Shown piece after piece: positions 1 to 8,163 of a stretch of DNA of 10,950 bases. Under the pieces are notes generated by a model. That model searched no databases. It saw only the letters and a list, made by a program, of their open reading frames with translations, and was not told the DNA's origin. The DNA comes from Candidatus Thioglobus sp. (GTDB lineage Bacteria > Pseudomonadota > Gammaproteobacteria > PS1 > Thioglobaceae): positions 1 to 10,950 of the forward strand of contig QOAH01000063.1 in assembly GCA_003978185.1 (NCBI GenBank), given 5' to 3'. The translations under genes and the position numbers were made by a program. The stretch's first letter is position 1. Every line of letters begins with the position of its first letter.

Positions 1-1029
1 GGTATACCTTCATTCGGCACTGACGCACTTAGATTTACTTTTGCAGCACTGGCTTCGTTTGGTCGTGATATAAAATTTGACCTTAAGCGTGTTGAGGGTT
101 ATCGTAATTTCTGTAATAAATTATGGAACGCTTCTCGCTTTGTATTAATGAAACTTGAAGGTGATAATATTGATACCAAAGCCAGTTTGTCTATTTCAGA
201 TGAATGGATTCTATCACGCTTGCAAGCCACTAAAGTAAATGTTGAAAAACACCTAAAAGACTACCGTCTTGACTTAATGAGTCATGAATTATACGAATTT
301 GTATGGCATGATTATTGTGATTGGTATTTAGAATTATCCAAACCATTGTTAGCAGATGACACAACTAAAGCTGGTACTCAAGCAACGCTACTGAAAGTAC
401 TAAACGAGATTTTGACTTTATTACATCCAATCATTCCTTTTATTACTGAAGAGGTTTATGAGCAATGTTGTGCACTTACAGGCAAAGATAGTGAAAGCTT
501 AATGACTCAATCTTACCCAGAGGTTGAAAATGATTTAATCTCTACTCAGGCTGAAGAAGAGATGCAATGGTTACAAACCTTTATTTTGGGTATTCGTCAA
601 ATCCGTGGTGAGATGAATATTCCACCTTCAAAGCCTTTACCTTGTTTCGTGCAAAATATCAGTAATAGTGATCAACATTGTTTAGATGCTCACTCACAGG
701 TGTTAAGTAGTTTGGCCAAGTTGGAAAAGATCAGCTATCTTAACGTCAATGATGAAGCGCCAGAATCAGCTACAGCACTAGTCGGCGAAATGAAAATATT
801 GATTCCATTAGCTGGACTGATTGACAAGGATCAGGAAGCAGCTCGACTTAACAAAGAAATTGAAAAATTAAACAAGCAAAGGGCGCAATTTGCAGGTAAG
901 CTTAACAACGAAAAGTTTATCAGTGGTGCGCCTGAGGCCGTGGTTAATAAAGAAAAAGAAAAACTAACCTCGGTTGAAAATGCCATTGCTGATTTATCCA
1001 CACAATTGGAGAAAATAGCCAACTTATGA
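1..1029 (+). CDS. valS: Valyl-tRNA synthetase, C-terminal part (5' end outside window)
   Basis: ValRS is the cytoplasmic class I enzyme that charges tRNA-Val. The frame is open from base 1 (GIPSFGTDALRF...), so the ATG at 148 is internal and not the start. About 342 codons of a protein usually around 900-950 residues are present; the catalytic domain with HIGH and KMSKS motifs lies upstream. Seen here are the conserved end of the catalytic part (GTDALRFTFAALASFGRDIKF), KLWNASRFV opening the anticodon-binding helical domain, and HPIIPFITEEVYE within it. The last ~70 residues are charged and helical (LNKEIEKLNKQRAQF), matching the ValRS C-terminal coiled-coil arm (Pfam Val_tRNA-synt_C) that contacts the tRNA. 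Stop TGA at 1027-1029 overlaps the next start as ATGA, implying translational coupling. No truncation other than the window edge. Confidence 0.97.
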   Translation, partial: GIPSFGTDALRFTFAALASFGRDIKFDLKRVEGYRNFCNKLWNASRFVLMKLEGDNIDTKASLSISDEWILSRLQATKVNVEKHLKDYRLDLMSHELYEFVWHDYCDWYLELSKPLLADDTTKAGTQATLLKVLNEILTLLHPIIPFITEEVYEQCCALTGKDSESLMTQSYPEVENDLISTQAEEEMQWLQTFILGIRQIRGEMNIPPSKPLPCFVQNISNSDQHCLDAHSQVLSSLAKLEKISYLNVNDEAPESATALVGEMKILIPLAGLIDKDQEAARLNKEIEKLNKQRAQFAGKLNNEKFISGAPEAVVNKEKEKLTSVENAIADLSTQLEKIANL

Positions 1030-1682
1030 GATTAACAAAGTCTTTATTTGTGTCACTATTGTTAACGTATTCATTGGCGAATGCACAGTCGTATGTATAT
1101 GTTACAGATACGGTTGATATCCCAATGCGATCTGCTAGCAAGATTCAAAGCAACCCAAGTAATTTACTTAGAATGTTGCCTTCTGGCACCAAACTACAGT
1201 TATTATCGACTGACAGCGGCTGGACTCAAGTGAAATTTGAGCAGACCACAGGCTGGATGATCTCTCGTTACTTAACCAGTGTTCTACCTGCTAAAGCACA
1301 ATTAAGAAAGCTCAGACAAACTTACAATGCTAATAAATTGTTGATTTCTCAACAAACATCTAAAAGAAAAGCTTTAGAAGAAGAGGTTGACCTGTTAAAA
1401 GAAAGCAATACAAAACTAGCAATAGAAACCAGTAAATCACAAGCTGAAAAAGAATATGTAGAAGGGATTTACAAAGATGCTCTTGCACTTAAAGACACCA
1501 ATCAAAACCTAGAGTCACAAATACTCAGACTTAAAGCAGAAATTCAATTACTACAAAACAACAACACTTCTGACCAAGATTCCAGCGCTAGAAACTGGTT
1601 TATTGTTGGTGCACTTGTGTTATTTTTCGGCTTTATCATAGGCTTTGTCTTTCCAAAACGTACAAATCAAAGGAGATATTAA
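1026..1682 (+). CDS. TIGR04211-type SH3 domain / coiled-coil membrane protein (YgiM-like)
   Basis: Predicted envelope protein of 218 residues whose exact role is unknown. Residues 1-20 form a signal peptide (MRLTK, hydrophobic core, ANA just before Q21). Residues ~22-88 form a bacterial SH3 domain (DIPMRS, LPSGTKLQLL, GWTQVKF, GWMISRYL). Residues ~90-178 are a charged coiled coil, 191-209 a single transmembrane helix (WFIVGALVLFFGFIIGFVF), and the end is a basic tail (KRTNQRRY). This order matches the TIGR04211 family, which includes E. coli YgiM. The likely topology is SH3 and coiled coil in the periplasm with a C-terminal inner-membrane anchor. It overlaps valS by 4 bp; the only purine-rich site (TTGGAG, 1006-1011) is about 14 bases from the ATG, so coupling to valS translation is likely. 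The stop abuts the guaB start. Confidence 0.85.
   Translation: MRLTKSLFVSLLLTYSLANAQSYVYVTDTVDIPMRSASKIQSNPSNLLRMLPSGTKLQLLSTDSGWTQVKFEQTTGWMISRYLTSVLPAKAQLRKLRQTYNANKLLISQQTSKRKALEEEVDLLKESNTKLAIETSKSQAEKEYVEGIYKDALALKDTNQNLESQILRLKAEIQLLQNNNTSDQDSSARNWFIVGALVLFFGFIIGFVFPKRTNQRRY
1671..1675 (+). promoter_or_regulatory. Shine-Dalgarno site of guaB
   Basis: AGGAG ends 7 bases before the ATG at 1683. It lies inside the last codons of the SH3 gene and fixes the guaB start immediately after that gene's TAA (1680-1682). Confidence 0.85.
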
Positions 1683-3143
<1,461 letters not shown>

Positions 3144-3148
3144 CAATC

Positions 3149-3169
3149 AAATTTCACATAAAGAAATTT
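3149..3169 (+). other. Short inverted repeat between guaB and the oxygenase gene
   Basis: AAATTTC (3149-3155) and GAAATTT (3163-3169) form a perfect 7-bp dyad around a 7-nt loop in the 31-bp gap after the guaB stop. It is AT-rich and has no T-tract, so it is a poor intrinsic terminator. It ends 5 bases before the ATG at 3175 and occupies the place where a Shine-Dalgarno site would be expected. It could be an mRNA 3'-end stabiliser, a junction relic or chance. Confidence 0.4.
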
Positions 3170-3174
3170 CTGAC

Positions 3175-3804
3175 ATGCAGCTGATCGATCGATACCAAAA
3201 TTCTGGCTATGAGGCAGTTGCTGATGGCGTCATGGACTTCTTTGAACGACGCCAAGATCTACAGCGTCCAGGTGTGGCCTTTGGTCCCGGTGGTAGCGAT
3301 GCGGAGCCGGCCAAAGTTTCAACAGACATCAGCCTTGTGGCGCTCAACCGCTCAGACCCTGAAAAATTTGCACTTGCAGATCTGATCGTTCGGGGTGTTT
3401 CAGCAGGACTGGAACGCTACCTACAGGAGCGACCTATGTTTCGCCAAGTCTGCCCGGATCAAGAGTTGTTTGTCATGCCTATATTCAATCTACAACGTTA
3501 CGCCCCTGGTGAAGGCTTCCGTCAGTGGCACTGCGACTGGACGATTAGCGACGAGGCCACCGAGCCAGGGAATCGCGTGTTAGCCTGGATCCTCTACTGT
3601 GATTCTGTGGAGGAAGCTGGCACAGAATTCCACTGGCAGCAGCATCATGAAGCTGCAGAGCGAGGAAAGTTGGTGATCTTTCCTGCTTCCCCCTCTCACA
3701 TCCATCGTGGTCGGGTGAATAATAAGCTCAGCAAAACGATCGCCACTGGCTGGATCAATGCTGGTTCGCGTGAGGGCTTCTTAAAGCGTCTGTCTAACTC
3801 CTGA
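3175..3804 (+). CDS. 2-oxoglutarate/Fe(II)-dependent oxygenase (prolyl-4-hydroxylase-like), probably acquired
   Basis: Predicted soluble enzyme of 209 residues; substrate unknown. The double-stranded beta-helix signature is visible. HxD is His119-Cys-Asp121 in RQWHCDWT, the distal ligand is probably His177 in HIHRGRV (His175 is the alternative), and Lys187 in LSKTIATGW is ten residues later, where these enzymes place the basic residue binding the 2-oxoglutarate carboxylate. Start choice: the frame is open upstream to 3094 but that would overlap guaB, whereas MQLIDRYQNSGY begins in the gap; no good Shine-Dalgarno is seen. Composition differs sharply: hand counts give 34/60 G+C at 3241-3300 and 35/60 at 3541-3600, against 20/60 in guaB at 1921-1980. 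From memory, the sequence resembles small oxygenases of marine picocyanobacteria, which I could not check. Horizontal transfer is the likely explanation; an assembly chimera is less likely. Confidence 0.8.
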   Translation: MQLIDRYQNSGYEAVADGVMDFFERRQDLQRPGVAFGPGGSDAEPAKVSTDISLVALNRSDPEKFALADLIVRGVSAGLERYLQERPMFRQVCPDQELFVMPIFNLQRYAPGEGFRQWHCDWTISDEATEPGNRVLAWILYCDSVEEAGTEFHWQQHHEAAERGKLVIFPASPSHIHRGRVNNKLSKTIATGWINAGSREGFLKRLSNS

Positions 3805-3916
3805 GGTAAAGGTGTCGGAGGGTAACCAATTTTGCAATTAAAAAAATCCGGGCGCCCTATCCATATCCAGGGTTAAGAAGTGTTGTTAATAAATTTGATC
3901 AACAAATACAAGGGTG
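3805..3916. other. Convergent intergenic gap with GC-rich block and A/T run
   Basis: This 112-bp gap separates the oxygenase stop from the rhodanese stop. It begins GC-rich like the oxygenase gene, has seven A's at 3840-3846, then the perfect palindrome GGGCGCCC at 3850-3857, and becomes AT-rich like the host from about 3875. Read on the minus strand, the palindrome is followed by a T run, a weak terminator-like layout for the rhodanese operon. However, GGGCGCCC cannot form a good hairpin without a loop. The composition shift suggests the right edge of the inserted segment lies near 3860-3880. No ORF, tRNA or duplicated attachment site is visible. Confidence 0.4.
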
Positions 3917-4234
3917 TTATTTAGTCTCTACCACACCACCAACTTCTTTCAATCCTTCAATTCCACCTTCGATAAATTGTGCATTAATACCACCAGCATG
4001 CAGACTATCAAGTACGCTGTTACTCACGCCACCACCTCGAACACAATAAATAACCACAAGCTTGTTGGTTGCAATAGAGTCAATCCATTCAGTGACCCTA
4101 GAGGGATCTTTCCATGTTGCCCCGGGAATAATATCGTTTGACGAAGTGTAGTCATCTTCGCGTCGAATATCCAAAATGATTGTGTTATCAGTGTTAATAC
4201 CTTTAAGTGCTTCAGGTGTAATAGTTCGTGTCAT
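3917..4234 (-). CDS. Single-domain rhodanese-like protein
   Basis: A 105-residue cytoplasmic protein with one rhodanese domain and no signal peptide; such domains carry sulfane sulfur as a cysteine persulfide. Visible features are TIILDIRREDDY (strand plus Asp22-Ile-Arg24), IPGATW, and the active-site strand VVIYC with Cys64 followed by VRGGGVS. The Gly-rich loop after Cys fits the family, but the canonical CxxGxRS spacing is altered and Arg sits two residues after Cys. The C-terminal INAQFIEGGIEGLKEVGG is the usual rhodanese ending. The start is supported by AAGGA (plus-strand 4240-4244) five bases upstream. It is the second gene of an operon, 20 bp after the ABM-like gene. Sulfur acceptor and physiological role are not evident; thiosulfate:cyanide sulfurtransferase activity should not be assumed. 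Confidence 0.88.
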   Translation of the reverse strand: MTRTITPEALKGINTDNTIILDIRREDDYTSSNDIIPGATWKDPSRVTEWIDSIATNKLVVIYCVRGGGVSNSVLDSLHAGGINAQFIEGGIEGLKEVGGVVETK

Positions 4235-4254
4235 ATTTTTCCTTGATTGATAAT

Positions 4255-4656
4255 TTAGTGGTCTTCTGGTGTACCTTGCCAGAGCATTTTATAGCCTAAC
4301 TCGTTAGCATCATCACAAAACTCTAGCAACTCGTCAAATTTCGACTTGAATAATTCATCAGCATGAGACTTCTCATGTTGCTCAAATGATTTCCAGAATG
4401 TTACAATAACAATCTCACCACGCTCTTCTTTGGCCTTCTCAATATTCTCAAACGAACCCTCTCCTGAGATAAATCCAGAATTTTCATAGACTTGACCAGC
4501 AATAAAGCCGCCATTATCATCGCCATAATTATTTTTAACCACATTACACATTTCGCCCAATGTTAGCTCAACATCTTCAATCTTAATGCCGTCTTTTAAA
4601 TTAACCTCGTTAAACAACATAACACAGCCAAATGGAACTTCTATCGGATTAAACAT
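4255..4656 (-). CDS. Uncharacterised ABM-like (dimeric alpha/beta barrel) protein
   Basis: I do not recognise a characterised family. The 133-residue acidic protein has no signal peptide or membrane segment. The pattern of predicted elements is strand (CVMLFNEVNL, 11-20), helix (~27-43), strands (FIAGQVYE, 51-58; EIVIVTFWKS, 81-90), a long charged helix with FEQHEKSHADELF (91-115) and a last strand (YKMLWQG, 122-128). That order resembles the ferredoxin-like fold of antibiotic-biosynthesis-monooxygenase/EthD-type proteins, in which FWxSxExxxxH is a typical element. The fold is an inference; catalysis is not shown. Start supported by AAGGAG (plus-strand 4665-4670), 8 bases upstream. First gene of an operon with the rhodanese (20 bp gap), divergent from roxA. 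Confidence 0.72.
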   Translation of the reverse strand: MFNPIEVPFGCVMLFNEVNLKDGIKIEDVELTLGEMCNVVKNNYGDDNGGFIAGQVYENSGFISGEGSFENIEKAKEERGEIVIVTFWKSFEQHEKSHADELFKSKFDELLEFCDDANELGYKMLWQGTPEDH

Positions 4657-4748
4657 GCTTACTACTCCTTAATAAATTAATAATACTTGTATAGTGATAA
4701 CCACTATGTAAAATTTGAATATATGAAAGACGTAATTTTAACTAGACA
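4657..4748. promoter_or_regulatory. Divergent promoter region of the ABM-rhodanese operon and roxA
   Basis: This 92-bp AT-rich region lies between two divergent starts and must hold promoters for both directions. It contains a 17-bp perfect-arm dyad, ATAGTG (4691-4696), ATAAC spacer, CACTAT (4702-4707), with the size and symmetry of a dimeric-repressor operator. AT-rich -10-like strings occur on both strands (TATAGT near 4690 on plus, TATTAT near 4682 on minus), and TTTACA on the minus strand overlaps the dyad's roxA-side edge. I cannot assign a spaced -35/-10 pair confidently. The roxA side shows no clear Shine-Dalgarno. Confidence 0.5.
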
Positions 4749-5831
4749 ATGATTCATTTTGGAACAATATCAGAAGAAGAATTTTTAACTGATTATTGGC
4801 AAAAAAAACCCTTGCTCATCAAACAAGCGCTACCTAACTTTATATCACCGATTGCACCTAATGAATTGGCCGGATTATCACTTGAAGAAGAATTTGAATC
4901 ACGTCTAATCACTGGCTCAATAAACAACAAGCAATGGTCCTTAACCAATGGTCCTTTTACTGAAACCACCTTTACCCAATTGCCCGAACAAGGTTGGACG
5001 TTACTAGTTCAAGGGGTAGATCGATTTGTGGATAAGGTGCACGATCTAATCCAACAATTTGATTTTATTCCACGTTGGCGCTTTGATGATGTGATGATCT
5101 CATATGCAGCCAAAGGTGGTAGTGTTGGGCCTCACTTTGATTATTACGACGTCTTCTTGCTACAAGGTAGTGGTAGGCGTCGTTGGTATATTAGCAGCAA
5201 ACATTGTGAATTAGATAATTATCTGAATGAAGTGCCACTTAGAATCATGAATACCTTTGAAGCAGAATACGTGTGGGACGTGGAGCCAGGAGATGTGCTT
5301 TATGTACCGCCTAAAGTAGCCCACCACGGGGTTAGCTTAGATGATGAGTGCACCACTTTGTCATTTGGTTATCGCGCTTATTCAACGCAAGAATTATATG
5401 AATCAATCGATCAGCAGTCTAGGGATAAAAATCAATACTATCAAGACCCTATTTGGGAGAATCAAAATACGCCAGCATTGATACCCAACTCAGCTATCAT
5501 TCAAGCACAGCAAATACTTAACATTAATGCTGAAGAATTCGCCTGTTTTGTCACTCAACTAGACTCCCTAGATATCCAAATATTACAACACTTTGAGTCT
5601 GGTGTATTTGATTATCAAGCACATTATCAGCTACACCCAAGCTGCAACATTGCCTATCTTTTAAATAATGGGGTGCTCAAAGTATTTATTAATGGTGAAT
5701 CATTCGACTTTCAAGCATTTAATAGTCAGATTATGATCCAATTTTGTAATCAACGCAGTATTGATGCAGACCAACATTCAGAACTTGCAATTGATCTATT
5801 TAAGAAAAATTTAGTCGTCATAATTGATTGA
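4749..5831 (+). CDS. roxA: Ribosomal protein L16 arginine hydroxylase (JmjC/cupin-4 oxygenase, YcfD family)
   Basis: RoxA (YcfD) is a cytoplasmic 2-oxoglutarate/Fe(II) oxygenase that hydroxylates a conserved arginine of ribosomal protein L16 (Arg81 in E. coli). The 360 residues compare with about 373 in E. coli. The N-terminus has the family signature DYWQKKPLLIKQA. The JmjC core has the iron ligands His129-Phe-Asp131 in GPHFDYYDVFLLQ, the GSGRRRW strand in which Arg144 aligns with the E. coli 2-oxoglutarate-binding Arg140, and the distal ligand, probably His192, in PPKVAHHG. LSFGYRAY closes the barrel. Residues ~215-360 form the dimerisation and winged-helix region. All catalytic positions are present, so it should be active when O2 is available. 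It is the first gene after the divergent region, transcribed away from the ABM-rhodanese operon; no strong Shine-Dalgarno precedes the ATG. Confidence 0.93.
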   Translation: MIHFGTISEEEFLTDYWQKKPLLIKQALPNFISPIAPNELAGLSLEEEFESRLITGSINNKQWSLTNGPFTETTFTQLPEQGWTLLVQGVDRFVDKVHDLIQQFDFIPRWRFDDVMISYAAKGGSVGPHFDYYDVFLLQGSGRRRWYISSKHCELDNYLNEVPLRIMNTFEAEYVWDVEPGDVLYVPPKVAHHGVSLDDECTTLSFGYRAYSTQELYESIDQQSRDKNQYYQDPIWENQNTPALIPNSAIIQAQQILNINAEEFACFVTQLDSLDIQILQHFESGVFDYQAHYQLHPSCNIAYLLNNGVLKVFINGESFDFQAFNSQIMIQFCNQRSIDADQHSELAIDLFKKNLVVIID

Positions 5832-5972
5832 TTTTAGGGATAATAACTCTCGTTTTATGACTTAAAATTCTACCTTAAGTTTTATCTAAAACATATCAAC
5901 TGGTGTGTTTCAAATAAAGCTTATTCAACTCAAAACCATAGAACACCTTTTAATTACTTTACGGAGGTTTTC
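5832..5972 (+). promoter_or_regulatory. roxA-pnp intergenic region / pnp leader
   Basis: A 141-bp AT-rich gap, the longest in the window. It contains an inverted repeat ACTTAA (5860-5865) / TTAAGT (5875-5880) with a 9-nt loop followed by TTTTAT, which could be a weak terminator for roxA or a leader hairpin. The pnp promoter is probably in 5880-5950, but I cannot name convincing -35/-10 boxes. In E. coli the pnp leader is a target for RNase III and PNPase autoregulation; no comparably long double-stranded stem is evident here. No rpsO gene or fragment is present. Confidence 0.4.
5963..5967 (+). promoter_or_regulatory. Shine-Dalgarno site of pnp
   Basis: GGAGG lies 5 bases before the ATG at 5973 and 11 bases before a second in-frame ATG at 5979. 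The spacing favours 5973, although relatives often begin directly at Met-Asn, which would correspond to 5979. Confidence 0.7.
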
Positions 5973-8060
5973 ATGGAAATGAATATCATTAAAAAAAGCT
6001 TTGCCATGGGTAGACACACAATCACCTTAGAAACTGGCCGTATTGCTAGGCAAGCACATGGTGCAGTACTAGCCAGCATGGATGACACACAAGTATTAGT
6101 TACTGTGGTTGCTTCTAAAGAAACACAACCCGGTCAAGATTTCTTTGAACTATCCGTAGATTACGTAGAAAAAACTTACGCCGCAGGTAAGATCCCTGGT
6201 GGATTTTTAAAACGTGAAGCAAGAGCGACTGAGAAAGAAACCCTGACATGTCGTTTAATTGACCGCCCTATTCGACCTTTGTTTCCAGCTGGTTTTGTAA
6301 ACGAAGTACAAGTAACTATCACTGTTATTTCCGCTAATTCTGAAGTTGATCCAGATATGATTTCAATGTTAGGTGTATCAGCAGCACTTTCAATCTCTGG
6401 TGTTCCATTTAATGGTCCTATTGGTGGTGCTAGAGTTGGTTATACAGATGGTGAGTACACACTTAATCCAACCTACTCTGAACTAAAAAATTCAGATTTA
6501 GACATGGTGGTTGCCGGCACAAATGAGGCGGTGTTAATGGTTGAATCAGAAGCGTCTGAACTTTCTGAAAAAGTTATGCTAGGTGCGGTTATGTATGCAC
6601 ACGAACAATTCCAAGTGGCGATCACCAACATTGCTGAATTTGCCGCTGAAGTTGGTACTAAGCAGTGGGATTGGCAAGCGCCAGAAACGAATGAAGCTTT
6701 ATTAGGTGACATTCAGTCACAATTCGGCGCTCAAATTAATGACGCTTACCAAATCAAAGAAAAAATGGATCGTTATGCTAAAGTGAGTGAAATCAAAGCG
6801 GCGGCTATTAAAGCACTTTCTAGCGAAGATGGTGATTCGGCAGATGAAGTTTCTAAATATTTTAAGAAGGTTGAAAAATCAACCGTTCGTGAGCGCATCT
6901 TAAGTAATAAGCCACGTATTGACGGTCGTGACAATGAGACTGTTCGCGAGTTAATGATTGAAACAGGTGTATTAGCTAATACACATGGTTCTGCTTTATT
7001 TACACGCGGTGAAACTCAGGCAATGGTAGTTACAACCATTGGTTCTAAACGCGAAGCTCAACTCATTGAAAAACTTGAATCTGCTGAGCGTGAAAATGAC
7101 TACTTCTTATTACACTACAACTTCCCTCCATACTCTGTGGGTGAAATGGGTCGCATGGGTGGAGCAGGTCGTCGTGAAATTGGCCATGGTCGTCTAGCGC
7201 GTCGCGGAATTGCCGCTTGTCTGCCTTCAATCAAAGAATTCCCATACACAATACGTGTAGTATCTGAAATTACTGAATCAAACGGCTCTAGCTCGATGGC
7301 CACCGTTTGTGGCTCATCACTATCATTAATGGACGCTGGTGTACCAATCAAAGCGCCAATTGCCGGTATTGCAATGGGTTTGGTTAAAGAAGGTGATAGA
7401 TTTATCGTGTTAACTGATATCTTAGGTGATGAAGACCACTTAGGTGATATGGACTTTAAAGTAGCAGGCACTTCTCGTGGTGTTAATGCTTTACAGATGG
7501 ATATCAAAATCCAAGGTATTACCAAAGAAATTATGGAGATTGCACTAAAGCAAGCAAAAAATGCGAGACTTAATATTTTAGGTCAAATGAATCAAGTAAT
7601 TTGCGAAGCTAACACATCAGGTGCTAACGCACCAAAGACAACAGTCCTGAAAATCAATACCGATAAGATTCGAGACCTTATTGGTAAAGGTGGGGAAACC
7701 ATTAAAGGCATTATGTCAGCCTCAGGCGCTAATGTCGATGTTAATGATGCAGGCGTTGTGAATATTTTTGCTGGAAATCAAGAGGCTTTTGATAAAGCCG
7801 TACAAATGGTTAAAGACATTACTATTTCACCTGAAGTAAATAAAATCTACTTAGGCACAGTAATGAAGATTGTTGAATTTGGTGCATTTGTTAATATCAT
7901 GCCTAATCAAGATGGCTTATTGCATATTTCTGAGATTACTCATGAGCGTATCGATAAAGTAGAAGATCATTTAAAAGAAGGTGATGAAATTGATGTTAAA
8001 GTATTGGGTATAGATAGAGGCCGTATCAAACTGTCTCGTAAAGTTCTTTTGGATAAGTAA
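5973..8060 (+). CDS. pnp: Polyribonucleotide nucleotidyltransferase (PNPase)
   Basis: PNPase degrades RNA 3'-to-5' using phosphate, releasing nucleoside diphosphates, and is the exonuclease of the RNA degradosome in many proteobacteria. It has 695 residues (E. coli 711). Order: first RNase PH-like core ~12-145 ([22 protein letters not shown]), linking helical domain ~240-310, second catalytic RNase PH core ~315-545 with the phosphate-binding [11 protein letters not shown] (437-447) and acidic [14 protein letters not shown] containing Asp486 and Asp492. KH domain ~553-615 has the GKGG loop at 571-574; S1 domain ~622-692 ([22 protein letters not shown]). The protein ends right after S1, so the short extra tail of the E. 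coli enzyme is missing. Preceded by its own leader rather than rpsO and followed by an intrinsic terminator, it appears monocistronic. Confidence 0.98.
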   Translation: MEMNIIKKSFAMGRHTITLETGRIARQAHGAVLASMDDTQVLVTVVASKETQPGQDFFELSVDYVEKTYAAGKIPGGFLKREARATEKETLTCRLIDRPIRPLFPAGFVNEVQVTITVISANSEVDPDMISMLGVSAALSISGVPFNGPIGGARVGYTDGEYTLNPTYSELKNSDLDMVVAGTNEAVLMVESEASELSEKVMLGAVMYAHEQFQVAITNIAEFAAEVGTKQWDWQAPETNEALLGDIQSQFGAQINDAYQIKEKMDRYAKVSEIKAAAIKALSSEDGDSADEVSKYFKKVEKSTVRERILSNKPRIDGRDNETVRELMIETGVLANTHGSALFTRGETQAMVVTTIGSKREAQLIEKLESAERENDYFLLHYNFPPYSVGEMGRMGGAGRREIGHGRLARRGIAACLPSIKEFPYTIRVVSEITESNGSSSMATVCGSSLSLMDAGVPIKAPIAGIAMGLVKEGDRFIVLTDILGDEDHLGDMDFKVAGTSRGVNALQMDIKIQGITKEIMEIALKQAKNARLNILGQMNQVICEANTSGANAPKTTVLKINTDKIRDLIGKGGETIKGIMSASGANVDVNDAGVVNIFAGNQEAFDKAVQMVKDITISPEVNKIYLGTVMKIVEFGAFVNIMPNQDGLLHISEITHERIDKVEDHLKEGDEIDVKVLGIDRGRIKLSRKVLLDK

Positions 8061-8079
8061 TCGTCTAACCTCTAAATTA

Positions 8080-8110
8080 AAGCCACCTTGACGGTGGGTT
8101 TTTTTATTTT
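8080..8110 (+). terminator. Rho-independent terminator after pnp
   Basis: The stem is CCACC (8083-8087) with GGTGG (8093-8097) around the 5-nt loop TTGAC. Two A-T pairs extend it across one G-G mismatch (8080-8081 with 8099-8100). Seven T's follow directly at 8099-8105, then ATTTT. It lies 20 bases after the pnp stop and separates pnp from the transporter gene. Confidence 0.88.
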
Positions 8111-8163
8111 ATCTACAATAAAAAACCTACTTCGCGATAAATTTCCTATTTAATCTTCTAATT

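Noticed and set aside
148..1029. ATG at 148 as the start of a short 293-residue gene
   Set aside because: The same frame is open and clearly ValRS back to base 1, so the Met is internal.
3914..4141. Plus-strand ORF of 75 codons opposite the rhodanese gene
   Set aside because: The minus strand encodes a clear rhodanese with a good ribosome site; the plus-strand product has no recognisable features.
5860..5880. Strong rho-independent terminator after roxA
   Set aside because: The stem is six A/T-rich pairs with a 9-nt loop and a short interrupted T-tract; too weak to call as a terminator.
7115..7525. Minus-strand ORF of 136 codons inside pnp
   Set aside because: Antisense shadow of the highly conserved second RNase PH domain; no ribosome site or recognisable motif.
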